This document shows positions 1 through 13,100 of a stretch of 64,000 nucleotides of DNA, one piece after another (within the stretch, counting starts at the first letter, position 1; the number at the start of each line of letters is the position of its first letter). The notes below the pieces were generated by a model that was not told the origin of the DNA, searched no databases, and was given only the letters and a program-made list of their open reading frames with translations. The stretch comes from Isoetes taiwanensis (lineage: Eukaryota > Streptophyta > Lycopodiopsida > Isoetales > Isoetaceae). A program made the position numbers and the translations under genes. The stretch covers positions 20,173,450 through 20,237,449 of the forward strand of contig JAJEKV010000019.1 of NCBI GenBank assembly GCA_021234155.1, given 5' to 3'.

Positions 1-1227
1 CAAGTTATCTTGCCCACTTGCCAAGCATATCTATTCTTTCTGAGTACGCTGCGTCCTCAAACTTACGTCTTCTTCTTTCACGAAGAGGATGGGTACCTCG
101 AAAGTGATATGCTTGCCTAATGAATCCGGTAGCAACACGAAATTGCTTCTTGAGCTATGCTAGCTCTGGGATGCTCATCCTATAAAAGATTGCTTTCTTG
201 ATGCGGCTTGGCATCTGTGCTAGTGTAATCTCATATTCCGCGCTACGTAGGGCTGATAACTCACCCAGTTTCATCAGAAAAAACATCATAGAACTCCTTA
301 ATTAGGCTGCCGCCCAACTACTCCTGAGCAATTATCTCAGCTTGACACCCTTGATACTTAGGATCCCGAGTCAATGGTCTCTAGCCTAGATAATACTCAA
401 CCTTATCCTTCATTATGCATTTATGCCAACTGCTTCAAGGACATGCATTGCATTAGAAGGGACTTCACTTACCTTTGGCCACAAAATGGTTTGCCGCCGG
501 GTGTGGTGATGAAATCTCATACTTTGTCATAGTCGATCCTTTGCCTTTCTTCAACTTCAAGAACTCCATGCCGACTATAAGGTCATACTTACCAATGTCC
601 GTGACTTCTGCCCTGCTTAGGTTTATGTCAAAATTGACTCTTCTTCCTTTGGTGTGGCGAATTGCCCCACTTTCCATCTTGGTGGCCTTGGCTTCAATTT
701 GAGAGTCTTGGATTTCAACAATCTTTGCTAACTTTGGGCAAAAGCAAATTGTGGGAGCTACTGTGTCTATATAGAGAACTACATAGGGCTTATCATCTAT
801 GGTGCCCTCACGGTGAGATAAGCGTGGGTGATCGCCGACATTACATGTCAATTTACGCACTTGGTCTACACTCACCCTCAATGTAGTCTTGTACTTTCGG
901 GCTGGTCGTTATTAGTGAGTAAGTTCAACTCTGTTGGCGACTCTTAATATATAGGTTCTGCTAGGGCTGCTTGCATCACAAATGGGCAATCATGCATACA
1001 GTGTCCCGGTTGGAAACATCTGAAATATAACTTCTTTTAATACTGTTCCTCTTTTCTTAGGATACTATCCGGGGAAGGCCCTTTCTTGATTACTGCTGGG
1101 TCCCCTTGTGCTTCTTGATCCTTGTATGGGCCTTCTTATCCCATTTACCTTGTACTTTCGCGCCTGTATTTGGTAGGCGTGCGCCTAGGGGGATAAGTCC
1201 ATGTTGCTTTCCTTTGTAGAAGGATTG
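1..1227 (-). mobile_element. Ty3/Gypsy retrotransposon, pol side (part A)
   Basis: Minus-strand remains of a Gypsy element that runs off the left edge. Reading leftwards from 1227 there are a basic gag tail, a zinc-knuckle-like stretch near 966-1035 (C-F-Q-P-G-H-C..H-D-C-P), an aspartic-protease-like segment (465-881), and near 60-190 the conserved linker at the start of Gypsy RT (M-S-I-P-E-L-A..L-K-K-Q, then G-F-I-R and P-I-L-F-V-K-E-E-D). Stops and frameshifts break every domain. Its gag lies at 6292-6896 on the same strand, on the other side of the Copia insertion, so parts A and B were one element before the Copia landed. No LTR of this element can be recognised in the window. Confidence 0.75.
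465..881 (-). pseudogene. Gypsy retropepsin-like aspartic protease fragment
   Basis: A 138-residue open stretch. In Gypsy polyproteins the protease follows the zinc knuckle and precedes RT, and this stretch sits exactly there. The C-terminal Y-D-L-I-V-G-M-E-F-L matches the family's conserved 'DvILGmdwL' block. The region where the catalytic D-T/S-G should be reads Y-I-D-T-V-A, so the glycine is lost or the codon is garbled. The segment is therefore non-functional as written. Family assignment rests on the conserved block and position; the rest is too diverged for more. Confidence 0.6.
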
Positions 1228-1232
1228 CTTCT

Positions 1233-1572
1233 TGTTGGAATAAATATCTTTGACTAAGCATAATATCTTTGAAATAGCGATTGGTTGACGCCTTAGCACA
1301 TGTCTTGAGAAGGTGCTGAAATATGCGAGAAGCTGACACTTTGTAAAATAGCGAGCAAACCCGGTCCGGTCGTAAATAGTGGGCCGATTGGTTAAGCGGT
1401 AGGCTACTATTCATAGTCACGGTTGTATATATTCATTTATGCGTTATGTACTATGCAATGCTCGAAATAAGTGTATTTCCTATTGCTTTCTCGATAGAGT
1501 TGTTGCTTGTCTTCTATTCTATCTCTTGAGTCGTCTAGCGGTTTTGTCTTTGGTATTGCACTAGTTCTATCA
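1233..1572 (+). repeat. Copia-1 5' LTR
   Basis: A 340-bp copy of the repeat at 5973-6319, with TG...CA ends. Shared blocks include the GACTAAGCATAATAT segment near the start and the TATTGCACTAGTTCTATCA end. Direct contact with the TSD on its left and the primer binding site on its right fixes both borders. Confidence 0.9.
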
Positions 1573-1586
1573 TGGTATCGAGGCAG
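1573..1586 (+). promoter_or_regulatory. Copia-1 primer binding site (initiator tRNA-Met type)
   Basis: TGGTATCGAGGCAG directly abuts the 5' LTR. Most plant Copia elements use TGGTATCAGAGC here, complementary to initiator tRNA-Met; this copy departs from it after TGGTATC, at a CAG site. Confidence 0.65.
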
Positions 1587-1849
1587 CTTTCTTAGGGAAA
1601 ATAGAAGCCGAGCTATTGGGCATCAAATTGGATTGACCATGCGTTTTGAGGAGATCTTTGGCTGAAGAGATTTGGTGGTGGAAAATCTCATTTGCGGTGT
1701 TGGAAAAGATTCTTGCCTTTTGGCCTAGAAAGTGTTTTGGAGAGACCTTTTGGCGACAAAATTCAGAATTCAACTTTTCTAATGGGTGCTTTGTTTGGTG
1801 ACGAATTTGTTTTTCTCAACCATCTGTTTGGGCTGGCGAAATAGGAGAG

Positions 1850-4800
1850 AAATTCATGGATCCATTCAAGTTCTCTTGAGAATCTGAAGCTCACTAATAA
1901 TAATTACCATGCTCGGAAGAAGTTCACTTGGTGGATCATTTGATATTTAGCGATATAGGGCTTGGCGATGTTTGATAGAAGACTTTAATGTACCAAGTCG
2001 TGAATCTTTGGGGTAACCGAGCTTGTGTTCTTGTCAAAATGTTGGCTAAAGACAGTGGTCATAAATCCAACCATTTTACTGAGTTTAAGGAGATGTGATG
2101 TCATTTTGGAGAAGTCTCTTGATAGAAAGAGGTATGGCTACTCAAATGCCCGGTCGGAACAAAATAGAGACATGCCCAATTGGTGATTTCAAATCTGTCA
2201 CGGCATACCTTACCGAGATGAAGCAATGGCACTTGGATTACATAGGCTGTGAGGGTAAGGTCTTTGTCTGAAAAACAGGTTGATTCAAGATATCTTGGTT
2301 GGTCTTCCTCCTTCATATGATATTATCTCTTGGTCGGTGCAAGGAGAAGATTGTGTAAGCCAAAGCAACCATTCTCTTTTGCAACAAAGAGGTTAGTCTG
2401 AGAAACCAAGGGATGGGAGAAGGCATTAGACCATGCTAATTTTGTGTCTACTTCGGGTTGACACCAAGAAGAAGTTTGATGATAGTAAAGAATCTATGAA
2501 TCGAGAAAATGTGAAGTCTGAAGGTAAATCCAGGGGAGTTCAAGTGCTGGAATTGTGGTGAAAGGGTCATTAGGTTAGAATTGTAAGAAGCTCAAAGGGT
2601 AGTGACACGAGAAGCGCAGCAGTCAACTCTAAAGGGAGAGACAAGTGCTATTGGAGTGTGCCACTTTTTGATGCTAAATAGCTAAATCTTGCGGCTTGGC
2701 GGCTAGCACCCTGAAGGGTGGGTTTTTGGACTCGGGAGCCGCGGTTCATCTTCACGGTGCGAACGACGAACCTCGATCTGGAGGTGTTGTGAAGATGGGT
2801 GATGGATATTCTGCTTCTATCCGCGAGGAAAGGGGATTGTAGCTTTTCAATTGCATGGGCGGTAGTTAGTAAAGTGAGGAATGTCATGTTTGCTCAGGAT
2901 TGATCTAATATCATATGCTGCTTGGGTGATAAAGGCCATCACATTGTTTTTAGGAAATGGCAAACCTATGCTGGGCAGGAATCCGCGAAGGAATTGACTT
3001 GAAAGTCTGAGTTCATAACGCGATGGGCCCGGCTGAATGGCTTGTATGTCTTTGGCGGTTAGGTTAGGCTGAACATGGTCTTGTGTGTTAATTTGGTGGC
3101 CCAGGCATCGTAGCATGCCGTTTTGGTCATATTGGAAACCTTAGCATGCATACTTTTGTACAAGAACATGATGGTTGGTATTCCTCTCTGAAATGTCTCA
3201 AGCTTGAGTGTGCTGCATGCCATCTCGGGAAAACAACCTCAGCCTTTGTGAGCTTCATGGTAACTCAACCTCTTGAGCTGTTGCATTCTGATTTGTGCTA
3301 TATGCCTGATGTTTCACTAGATGGAAAAGAATTATTTCTTGATCACGATTGATGATTCGGTAAGGTACACTTGAATGTATACTTTGCCTTGCAAATCACG
3401 GCGAGGTGCTTAGCAAGTTCAAGGCCTTCAAAGCAGCGGTCAGCGAGTTAGTAATAAAAAGTTGAGAGTGACAATGGAGGTGAATATGTTTCTAATGCCT
3501 TTGATGAGTTTCTCATGGAAGAAGAGTATTGAAAGCAGTTAATCATTCCTTATGCTCATCCACAAATGGTGGCAAAATTTGAAAGGAGGAATAGATCTTT
3601 GCTTGAGTTGTAAAGATCTATGATGAGTCTAAAAACAGCTACTGAATCTTTTTGGGGAGAAGCATTAGTGATAGCGACGCATTTGGCAAAATAGGTTGCC
3701 TACTAAAGGCGGAGTCGAATGTGACTCATGGATCATTTTTGGAGAATGAAACCGGATGTATGTTTGAGGGTGTTTGGATGCTTGGCTTATGCCATACTGC
3801 TGAAAAGCTGAAAAAGTATGGAAGTTGCATGACGGGCTGTCAAAGCCATCTTCGTGGAGTATCCAAAAAAATTAGAAAAGGTTATAAGTTGTATGATCCT
3901 TCCAACAAGTTGTAACCGGTCGAGTTGATTTGTTGAAGATCTTTCGTGGCCTTGAGGTATATCTTGGTGATTCTCACGCAGTTCACAATGATGGCGGCTT
4001 GGATGTTGAAGATCGATAGCGTGTTGTTGGGTACTTTCTCTTCCTCTCTAGTGGTTTCTCGGTGAACTCATTTATGCAGTAATTGTACGAGTTGATCCCA
4101 ATCCTAAGCCCTATGGTCCATGAGCAGGTTGGTTCCTTTAGGGGAGTCCGGCGCACATGAAGGTCTTGTGGCTTTTGATCAACACCTGTTACATCACCTA
4201 TTGCTTAGCTGCTATACCTCCTGTTGTTGAACCTAGGAGATCGTACGTCTCAAAAGAGGAGAAACAAATTATTCTTGAGTAGGTTCGCGGCTTTGTTGTT
4301 GAACCTAGAGTCGGCCGTCTAATGGAAAGCAGGGGAGAAGTCTAATGGATCATGTAATCTTGCCTTAATGACAAGGTCCAGGTTATGTTTGATCCACAAA
4401 CCTTTCATGAGCGGCTAGTGATCGCGGTGGCAGCATGCAATGGAAGAAGAATACTCTCAATTCTTTGAAGTAAGGCACATGGTTGAACTCCGGCTGATAA
4501 GCAAGTTATTGGCCGTAAATGGGTGTTTAGAACCAAATTTCATGCTGATGGGATTGTCAAAAGCACAAGCTAGACTTGTAGCCAAGGGGTTTTATCACGA
4601 GAGAAAAAAGGCTTAGATTATGATGAAGTCTTTGCTCCGTATGAGAATGTCCACTATTAGATGATTATAGCTCTTGCTGCGATGAAAGGTTGGTTAATGT
4701 TTCAAATGGACATTAAGTCTGCTTTTGAATGGTGATTTGGAGGAAGAGGTCTACATGACTCAGCCTCCGGATTTGTTGTTCAAGGAAAGAAGCGGTGATT

Positions 4801-5950
4801 TGTTATTTGAAGAAAAGCATTTATGTAGGCGGCTCAAGATGTTGGCATGCAAAAATTAAGCTTTCTTTCTTGAGCAGGGGTTCAGTAGAAGTGCAGCAGA
4901 CCTAATCTTTATTACAAATCACATGAAGGCGAATGTGCATTGTGGTTTGTATGTTGATGATTTGATCATCCTGAAGATCTTGATGTCTTTGATTTCTACG
5001 TGAAGTTGCAGTTATCTTCGTCCTTGAGATGACCCGACGCGGCCTTATGCATTTTAGGTGTAGAGAAGTGTAGCGCTTTTCGGATGGCATCTATCTTTCT
5101 CGTGAGAAATATATCAAAAGAAATATTCACAGTATAGTATGCAAGATTACCAGAAATTTTGTAGCAAGTCCTTTTGATCGGACACAAAGGCTTGAGCTTG
5201 ATTTTGATGGTGATGGTGTGATTACACTCTATCGAAATTGGTAGAGGCGTTGATATATCTCACGGTCACTAGACACGAGTATCTCTTTTTGTTGTGGGAG
5301 TCCTTGAGCAAATATGAGCAATCCTAAGCGGTCGCACTAGAAAGTACTAAAGGCTGGCGGCATATGCGAAGGGGACTTCATGAGAAGGTCTCTTTTATCA
5401 GAGGTCATCTAATTTCTAGGCGAAAGTCTTTGTTGTCGAATCATGCTAATTGTCATGATAGCGGGAGGTCCCTATGAGGATGGTCACGTTCATAGGGCCT
5501 AGCGATGGCGACATGGTTGTCCAAAAGGCGGTCTGATGTCAATCAGCACGGCTTCCACCGGTGAGAATTCAAAGCACTTCCGGTGTTGGGATCACGAGGT
5601 GTTGTGGCTTAAACATTTGTGGACAGATTTGCGGTACCTCCATCCTCATTTTGTTATATTGTGTGACCTTTAAGTACCATCCATCTTGCCAAGGATGCTA
5701 AGTACCACCCAAAGACAAAACACCTTGACACCCACTTGTGTTTTGTCACTTGGAAACCAGATCAAATGGGATCTTCTCAGCTTGTTACAAATTTTAGCTC
5801 CTCCCGCGGGATCGGTTTAGCTGTTAATTTTACCCAAACCAGGATTTGGACCCAAGTTCGTCAATGTGAAGGAGGTTTGGGCATGAGAAGTGCCGGTGAA
5901 GGGAGAGAAGGATTACTAGTTTCAGCAGCTGATTTTCTTCCTACTTAGTC
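1850..5950 (+). pseudogene. Copia-1 gag-pol polyprotein, multiply broken
   Basis: Domain remnants run in Copia order. A gag segment ends in G-L-P-P-S-Y-D near 2305. A pre-integrase/integrase start near 3150-3350 reads C-A-A-C-H-L-G-K-T then P-L-E-L-L-H-S-D-L-C. RT begins near 4500 with G-R-K-W-V-F-R-T-K-F-H-A-D-G, followed by K-A-R-L-V-A-K-G-F and, around 4700, Q-M-D-I-K-S-A-F and G-D-L-E-E-E-V-Y-M. The catalytic block is near 4945 (L-Y-V-D-D-L-I-I-L). The RNase H end near 5715 reads K-H-L-D-T-H. Integrase before RT marks Ty1/Copia rather than Gypsy. No frame stays open beyond about 90 codons, so it cannot make protein as written; some breaks may be consensus errors. Confidence 0.88.
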
Positions 5951-5961
5951 AGCAGCAATTT

Positions 5962-5972
5962 AGAAGGGAGAG
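5962..5972 (+). promoter_or_regulatory. Copia-1 polypurine tract
   Basis: AGAAGGGAGAG lies immediately upstream of the 3' LTR, where plus-strand DNA synthesis is primed in LTR retrotransposons. Confidence 0.7.
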
Positions 5973-6319
5973 TGTTGGAATATAAATATCTTGACTAAGC
6001 ATAATATGTAAAACAGCGATTAGTTTGACACTTAGCACACGGTGTTGAAGGTCTTTGAAATGTATAGAAAGGCGACACTTTAGCCGGCACTAGCGACCTA
6101 AATGGAGTGCGTAATTGATGGGCGGTGGTTAAGCGGTGGGCTACTATTCTTAGTCTCACTTAGGTTGTATATGATAATTGTGTATGCGTTATGTTATACA
6201 GTATTGCTTTCGAGTAGAGATTGTATTTCCTATTGCTTTTCTCAATGATTTAGCATGCTTCTATTCTATCTCTTGAGTCGATCTTGCGGGTTTATGCTGG
6301 TATTGCACTAGTTCTATCA
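5973..6319 (+). repeat. Copia-1 3' LTR
   Basis: A 347-bp partner of the repeat at 1233-1572, with the same TG...CA ends, followed by the right TSD copy CTTCT. Confidence 0.9.
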
Positions 6320-6896
6320 CTTCTGCCCTTGGAGGTTGGGGGTGCTTCTTCTAGGCTCAAAGCTTTGTCCTCTGCCTCCCCTACTATCCTCGGGTTGATG
6401 GCTCGAACAAGCCTTTTGATATTGCTGTTCAACCCCTCAATGTACCCATCCACCACTTGTCTCTCCATTATCCTTGGTACATTTAACCTTTGTCTCATGA
6501 ACTCTTCTGTATACTTCACCACTGACAAGTTCCCTTGGTCTAGCGTGTAGAATTGCTGGATTTGCTTGCTTGTGTGAATCTTGGGACATAGCATTTGTGG
6601 AAGGCGTTACTGAAAGTTTTGAACCTGCAATTGTTCCTTTTCAATTTATTAGACTTAGCATAACCCTTCCACCATATGCGTGCTGGACCAATAAGATTTT
6701 CCGTTGCCACTTTTCCAATGTTCTTATCCTTCATCCCATATGAGTTTCCAAACTCTTTTATCTCATCCAACCATGCTTCCGCTTCCATACCCAACCTATC
6801 CTTTCTGGATAACTGCCCTAATTTCCAGGTTTTCCACACATTGCTCATGGCACTACCAATTTTCTTCTGATAATCCTGCGCATACGGTTCCTTCAC
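6292..6896 (-). pseudogene. Gypsy gag (part B of the split element)
   Basis: Two overlapping minus-strand open stretches (6540-6896 and 6292-6594) form one gag-like protein with a frameshift between them. The first has W-L-D-E-I-K-E-F followed by I-G-P-A-R-I-W-W-K-G-Y, the helical 'A..WW' core of plant Gypsy capsid. The second continues with L-D-Q-G-N-L-S-V-V-K-Y-T-E-E-F, the usual 'G.mSV.eY..eF' block. Nucleocapsid and protease of the same element lie at 465-1227 beyond the Copia insertion; the low-coordinate end overlaps the Copia 3' LTR because the open frame runs into it. The gag is non-functional as written. Confidence 0.72.
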
Positions 6897-7122
6897 GCCA
6901 TGTGAGCTGCTCGACTCACTACGAGCTATGAAGTGGAATCCTTGTCCATCTTGTCAGAGTAGTGGAGCTAAACACTTAGGCTTCTTCCTATTTCTTCTTT
7001 CCTTTGTTGTTCTTCATGGCACACGAACTTTCTGTGACACCTTGTTCTAGTTCTTGGGGAGGCGGTGGTGGCATCGATTCTTATACATTGTTGTGACATT
7101 TATATATTAATTCATCTTACCC

Positions 7123-7408
<286 letters not shown>

Positions 7409-9272
7409 TATGAAATCAAGTTTAAAACTCAATTTATAAGGTTACAATGAATTACTTCAAAAAAGAAAAGAACATACAAATTTGAACTTGAAATATTATG
7501 ATAATAGTAGTACATGTGGAGTTAACACATATTAATACATATTAATACACAACAAGGAAAAGGTTCAATCCCGGGAACTCTTCTTGGACTTGAAGTTGTT
7601 CTTGGCATCTTTGAGCTGAAGACCCCTGCCGATGTTGCGTAGAATGTGGCGTGACGACCCATCTTGTAGTGCTCAAGCTATCTGTGGAGGTGGAAGTGGA
7701 GGTGTTGTAGCTGCCATTACTGTCAAGGGTGCATCTCGAGGATGCAGCAGTACGAAAATCGACTATAGTGCATGCTTGATCTTGAGAGAATGACATGATT
7801 CATGTTTTTCCTCATCTTGGCCTTACTTTCTATTAGTTGCGGCCTATGCGTAGAGCCCACCAGGCTATGGAGGCTATGTGTGGTAGGCACCATATAGGGT
7901 GGAGTGGCAAGATGGGGAGGAGTCCTGGCGAGGGGCGACTACTTGGGAGCTTAGGTGAGAGCTAGGCTTATAGCGGTCACTTCAAGAAGAATTTTGGGTA
8001 TAAGTCCAGCACTTCACAGGTGATGGAGTGTATGACCCTCAGTTGCAGGTGTTAATTACGGCTCTTGTTTGGGGGTTGATCGGTGGGGGCATTAGTAATA
8101 CGATCCTCTAGCGCCCCTGTCGAGCCATTGACTTCAGGAAGAGTACAGCCTTCCCTGCACTCAGCCGGATCGAGGAGATGCAGCCGGGAGTAGCTTTCGT
8201 TGGGTGATACTAAGGTGTTATGTCTTTGGCGAGGTTCTGATCCACGACGGTAATGACTTTAAGATTGTGAAACTTACATTAAAAAGTTGCTATATTTTGC
8301 CATTTTTGAAATATATAGGATTCGATGGTTTTACTAAAGATTCATAAGCTCAAAAACTGTGAAATGCGCCAAAAATTTGATAATATTTCATCCCAATTAT
8401 ATATTAAATTAAGCCAAGTGTGGACATTTCCGCGATAAAAACCTCAAATTTATGGCAAGACATCAATTCTATAATTTATATCTATAAAATGCAGAGAAGT
8501 AGAAAACAATGTAGCCACCATTTCTATAGCTTTCGAGAAGCGGCTAGAGGATGATAAAATCTCAGTCACGGCCGAGCTTGATTTAGCCCATCTGCATTAT
8601 GCACAGGAGGGGCAAATGGAGTGGTCAACCCTAGCCATTGTCTAGAGCCAGCCCCGCCATTGTTATATTTTAGTCTGCTCTATTTGAGGCCCAGCCCGTT
8701 AGACTACTCTCCCTGTTACGAGTCTGAGCCTGGGTAGGAGCTCATATGTCTTACGATATGATGCTATCTTGATGTATCTATGGAAGGATGGATGTGTTAT
8801 CCTTTGTGGTATTTGTTATGTATATTGTTGGCAGTCTGAGATATTTTTAGTATGCTTAAAGCTATTATAAGGCCCATAGGGAATGGCTGGCCTTAGGAAC
8901 GCCTCTCACGTTTCCCTTCTACGTGATCACAGCTACTCGGGGAATGAAATGGGAATCGGAAGGCCATGTAGCGATTGATCTTGGATGGAGGATTTCTCGT
9001 AGGGTATACGGCGGGGCGTCATATACTTTCGGTGAGCATCACAATACCCCCATACCACTTATACTTGGCTTCTTGGCTATGCAAGTGCGCATCATTATCA
9101 TCAGCTTTGAATTGAACTTTTTGATCCACATCTAATATAGTTCAAATGATGAGCCCTTTGTTTTGATGCACCTCAGTGTCTAATTGACATTTTCCAAATG
9201 GCTTTCGTCATGTATATTAACATTCTGCATTACATTATCATCTCAGGGATTAGAAGGTTCCAACTGATCTTA
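7409..9272. other. No recognised gene
   Basis: No coding stretch here shows a family motif, and no paired repeats were seen. By position part of it could be the 5' LTR and leader of the minus-strand Gypsy element, but no second LTR is available for comparison. Confidence 0.5.
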
Positions 9273-9277
9273 AAAAT

Positions 9278-9806
9278 TGTAAGAAATGGTCATGCTAACA
9301 TATGGTGAAGCATCAAGGAGAAACATCGAAAAATCCTAAGGTACTTGGGTAATGGTCATGAAATATTTTAAGTTGAGCTTAACCTTTGAAGCGTATTTAT
9401 TTAATGGATAAGGTCCGCAGAAACTAAAAGGTTATAGTTAAGGAGGAATATGAACTGGAAATTATGGCAGATGCAGGTTCATTGGGCGGCGATTGAGAAG
9501 CTCTAAACGTCAGAGATCTCCACCCGGTCGGTTGGGGGATTTGGCCACATAAATAAAATGAGTAGATAGCGAGCTACATCACGGTGATGGGAAGTTGGAA
9601 AATAGCTCATTGTTATGAGGCTTGTTTGTCGGCATAAAATTTGAAGATAAATTCAATGGTTCATAACCATTGAATCTTAATATTATGCATTAATCATATT
9701 GTCATATGATTATATCTCTTGTTGTAATTGAGTTATGAATATTGTCCTAGTTAGTTCATGGTTAAAGGATCTTAGATCTTTGCATTAAGATATCATATTT
9801 CTTTCA
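9278..9806 (+). repeat. Copia-2 5' LTR
   Basis: A 529-bp repeat paired with 14369-14902. It contains the long near-identical block around TCAATGGTTCATAACCATTG and ends ATATCATATTTCTTTCA. Confidence 0.9.
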
Positions 9807-10159
9807 AAAGGCGGTGGTAATCATGACTACTAGGCTGGAGTGCTCGTATTGAGTGCGATTGGTGTTCAAAGACGGGGAGAGTTGAGTGTGGAAAGAAAGA
9901 TTAAGGAGGTACTTGAGTAAGAAGGTTTGCTGGAAATATGTTGGGGATGATAGATATGGATGAAGAAATTCATTGACTCAAACAAAGGCGGTGCAAAGGA
10001 GAAAACAGAGTAGCCGGTACAAGCTCACGAGAAGTGACCAGCAAAGAGGTTAGTATATCTACCATTAGTTGAGGCTAATTTTAAGCACATAATTCTTGTG
10101 AAAGCGGGATCTAATATATTCTTTGAAAGTTAGAGGATGATCCTAGGGCTATTTGAAAA

Positions 10160-13100
10160 TTCGATTAAAACATATGAAACAAAACATCCTCCACGGCTTG
10201 ATGTTACGGATAGAGAACTTAGATCCACTAAAAATCTGAGTGAAAGGATGATGTGGCGGGGAATTCTTTCGGAGATTTGATAATCTCATAGCGACTTGGA
10301 GGCAGGTGGGGTAATCATCACAAATGATCACCAAGTGATGACAATTGCAAGGGCATTTTCAAACTATGAGCAATATCCGTTAATGAGGAATATTTGCAAA
10401 AAAGCGAGGAAAAGCTGAAATTAATGGTTAGAAGCCCGAGGTTAGAAGCGAAGCTTATAATCAAGGAACATGAAGATCAATCAGAGAAATACTTTATCAC
10501 GGGGAAAGGAAAAGCTAATGATAGGAAAATAGGTCCACATTATCATTTACAATATTTATGGCCATCTCAAACATAAGCTGCCCTAGACATCGGCTTGATG
10601 CTATAATTGTAAAGGCTTAGGACACCAAGCGACAAGTTACTCAAGCCCAAGAAATTTCTTAAGGTAGGGAAGAGATCGGAGATGAATCTAGAACAAGATC
10701 AACTCTGAGAGGAAGAGGGAGGAATGTTGCTAGAATCAATTTAGCAAAAGAAGTCAATAATGAAGATTCGGAGGGTGGGCGAGAACGGTAAAACAAACCT
10801 AGACTTGCCGGACCTTAAATGTCGATTGAAACTAAAGAAAAAATGATCTTCTTGTTTTATATTCGGGGCTGAAAGATCGTGATTAAAAATGGGAGTGACT
10901 TGAAGGAGAAAACAAAGGCGGTTCTAGTTATATACAACTTGGAGATGAGAATTTGCAGCAAATGGAGAATTAGGAGTTGTTAGAAATATTTGATTTGAAT
11001 GGCCAACCAGTTGAATGAAATGTACTTTGTATTGCCCTCCATTGTGAGAAATTTGATTTCATTAGCCAAATTGTTGATTTAGGCTACAAAGGAGTGCGAT
11101 TTTGAAAAGCGACAGTGTAACATCTTTCTTAAGGATGAATTGAAATTTATTGCAAAAGAGTTGGGAATTTGTTTTGCACTTGATAAAAGCAAGGAGAAAG
11201 GATCGAATTAACTTTGCAGCCATGATATCAATTAGACAATGGCATGAGAGGTTAGGACACACTCATGTCAACAACCTCAACACATGATTAAAAGGCATGA
11301 TTGTTGCGAGAAATAGAAAAAATCGAGAGAATTTATTTGTGAAGGATGCATATTAGGAAACATACTGAGCATAAATTCAAAGATCCACTAAGAGCAAGAG
11401 GGATCTTAGATCTTGTCATACGATTTATGTGGGCCTATCAACATCACAAGCATAGCGGGGAAAGAGATTCTTCATTACTTTTTATTATTGACTTCTCAAG
11501 AAAAACAAAAATGCTATATTCTCAAGCAGACCAAGCATTTGATGCATACAAAATCTTTGAGCAAAGTTGAGCTTGGCCGGGAGAAAAATCAAATGCATTG
11601 GAGTGCGATTGAGTTTTTGTCGGGGAGAATTTAACAAGCCTTGCAAAAAGCAAGGGATAAGAAGACAATTGACATGTAGATATACACCACTGACAAAATG
11701 GAGTGCGAGAGAGGAAAAATAGAACTATTTTGGATCTTGTTAGATCCATGCTTAAGGAATCAGGGATGCCAAATTATTTATGGGATGAGGCATTAAAATG
11801 CTTGATATTGATTCAAAAGCAAGCTTCTTGACTTCCATAAAAAGGTATGACTCAGAAGAAATGTGGGATGGATATAAACCTACTTATGACATGTTTAAAG
11901 ATCTGGATCGTTGCTTATGCACATGTCCCAAAGGTAGAAAGAAACTTGATGTGAGTCAACCAAATGCTATCTTGCGGGGCTATGACGAGTCAAAGGATAT
12001 AGGCTGTTTGACAAAAGCAAATTCGATAAGTAGAGATGTCATCTTTGATGAGACATGTCTACAAAGATAGGAACTTTTAGTTTAAAGATAAATGAGCCTC
12101 AAAAGGAAAAGAAGGATCTGCAAAAGAAGGTCGCGGTTGAACACAAAAGGTATGAATCGGATGAAGAAACAATGAAATGAAGTACACAAGGTCACTATTA
12201 AAGAAAGGAGCGTGGCGGGAAGGACAAATGTTGCAAAAGGAAACCAATGCAAGGAAATTGAGGAGAAAAGAACAAATGATACAAAGGGAAGATGAATACC
12301 ATGATGTTGAGCACACTCAAGATAGAAGAATCAGACTGGCAAAGGATAAGAAGAAGGAAAAGCGAGAAATAGAAAAGCTGAGAGAGACATTTTGGATTTT
12401 GACACGGCCAGGGAATATGGGAGAAGCTGGTATTGGCAAAAAGTAGAAGACTAAACAATGAGGCGAGTTGACATAAATTATGTACTTGCATTACTGGGAA
12501 CCCACTATTCACTGAATTATGATGGGGCTATAGGATCCCGAGAATACTCAAAGGAATGGGCGAGGCCATGTTGGAAGAAATAGAAAGCATTTCTGAGAAC
12601 AAATACCTATGATGTAGTTAAAAGACCAAGGACAAAATATTTGTGGAAGCAAATGGATCTATAAACTAAATCAGGGGTAAATGGTGAACTAAAGTTCAAG
12701 GCTCGACTTGTAGCACAGGGATTTACACAAAGGAAGGAATGGACTATGAAGAGACATTTTCCCAATAGTCAAGTTAACGAGCATAAGAATTCTTTTAGCA
12801 TTTACGTGCAAATTGCACAGGAGGTTCATCACATGGATGTTATGCATTCTTGAGCAGCTGAGCTTGATGAGGAAGTGTACATGAAACAAGCATGTGGTTT
12901 TGAAGTAAACAAGAAGGCATGGTTTGGAAACTTAAGCGAGCTGTTTACATGGATAAAGCAGTCCCCAAGGATGTGGTACAATTGCATTGGTCGGTATTTG
13001 CAAGAACAAGGCTTCAAGAAATTTCTAAATGATGGAAATATTTACATTTTGACCAGGAGAAATCAATTTTGTATTATTGCATTATGTAGCAGAGCGATAA

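Larger units (their letters stand above)
1228..6324 (+). mobile_element. Complete Ty1/Copia LTR retrotransposon (Copia-1) with TSD
   Basis: Two LTRs (1233-1572 and 5973-6319), both starting TGTTGGAATA and ending TCTATCA, bracket a plus-strand gag-pol remnant. The five bases before the left LTR (1228-1232, CTTCT) recur directly after the right LTR (6320-6324), a clean 5-bp target-site duplication. A primer-binding-site-like TGGTATCGAGGCAG follows the left LTR and a purine tract (AGAAGGGAGAG) precedes the right one. The element sits inside a minus-strand Gypsy element. The LTRs differ in many short scrambled patches, so dating by LTR divergence would mislead. Confidence 0.92.
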
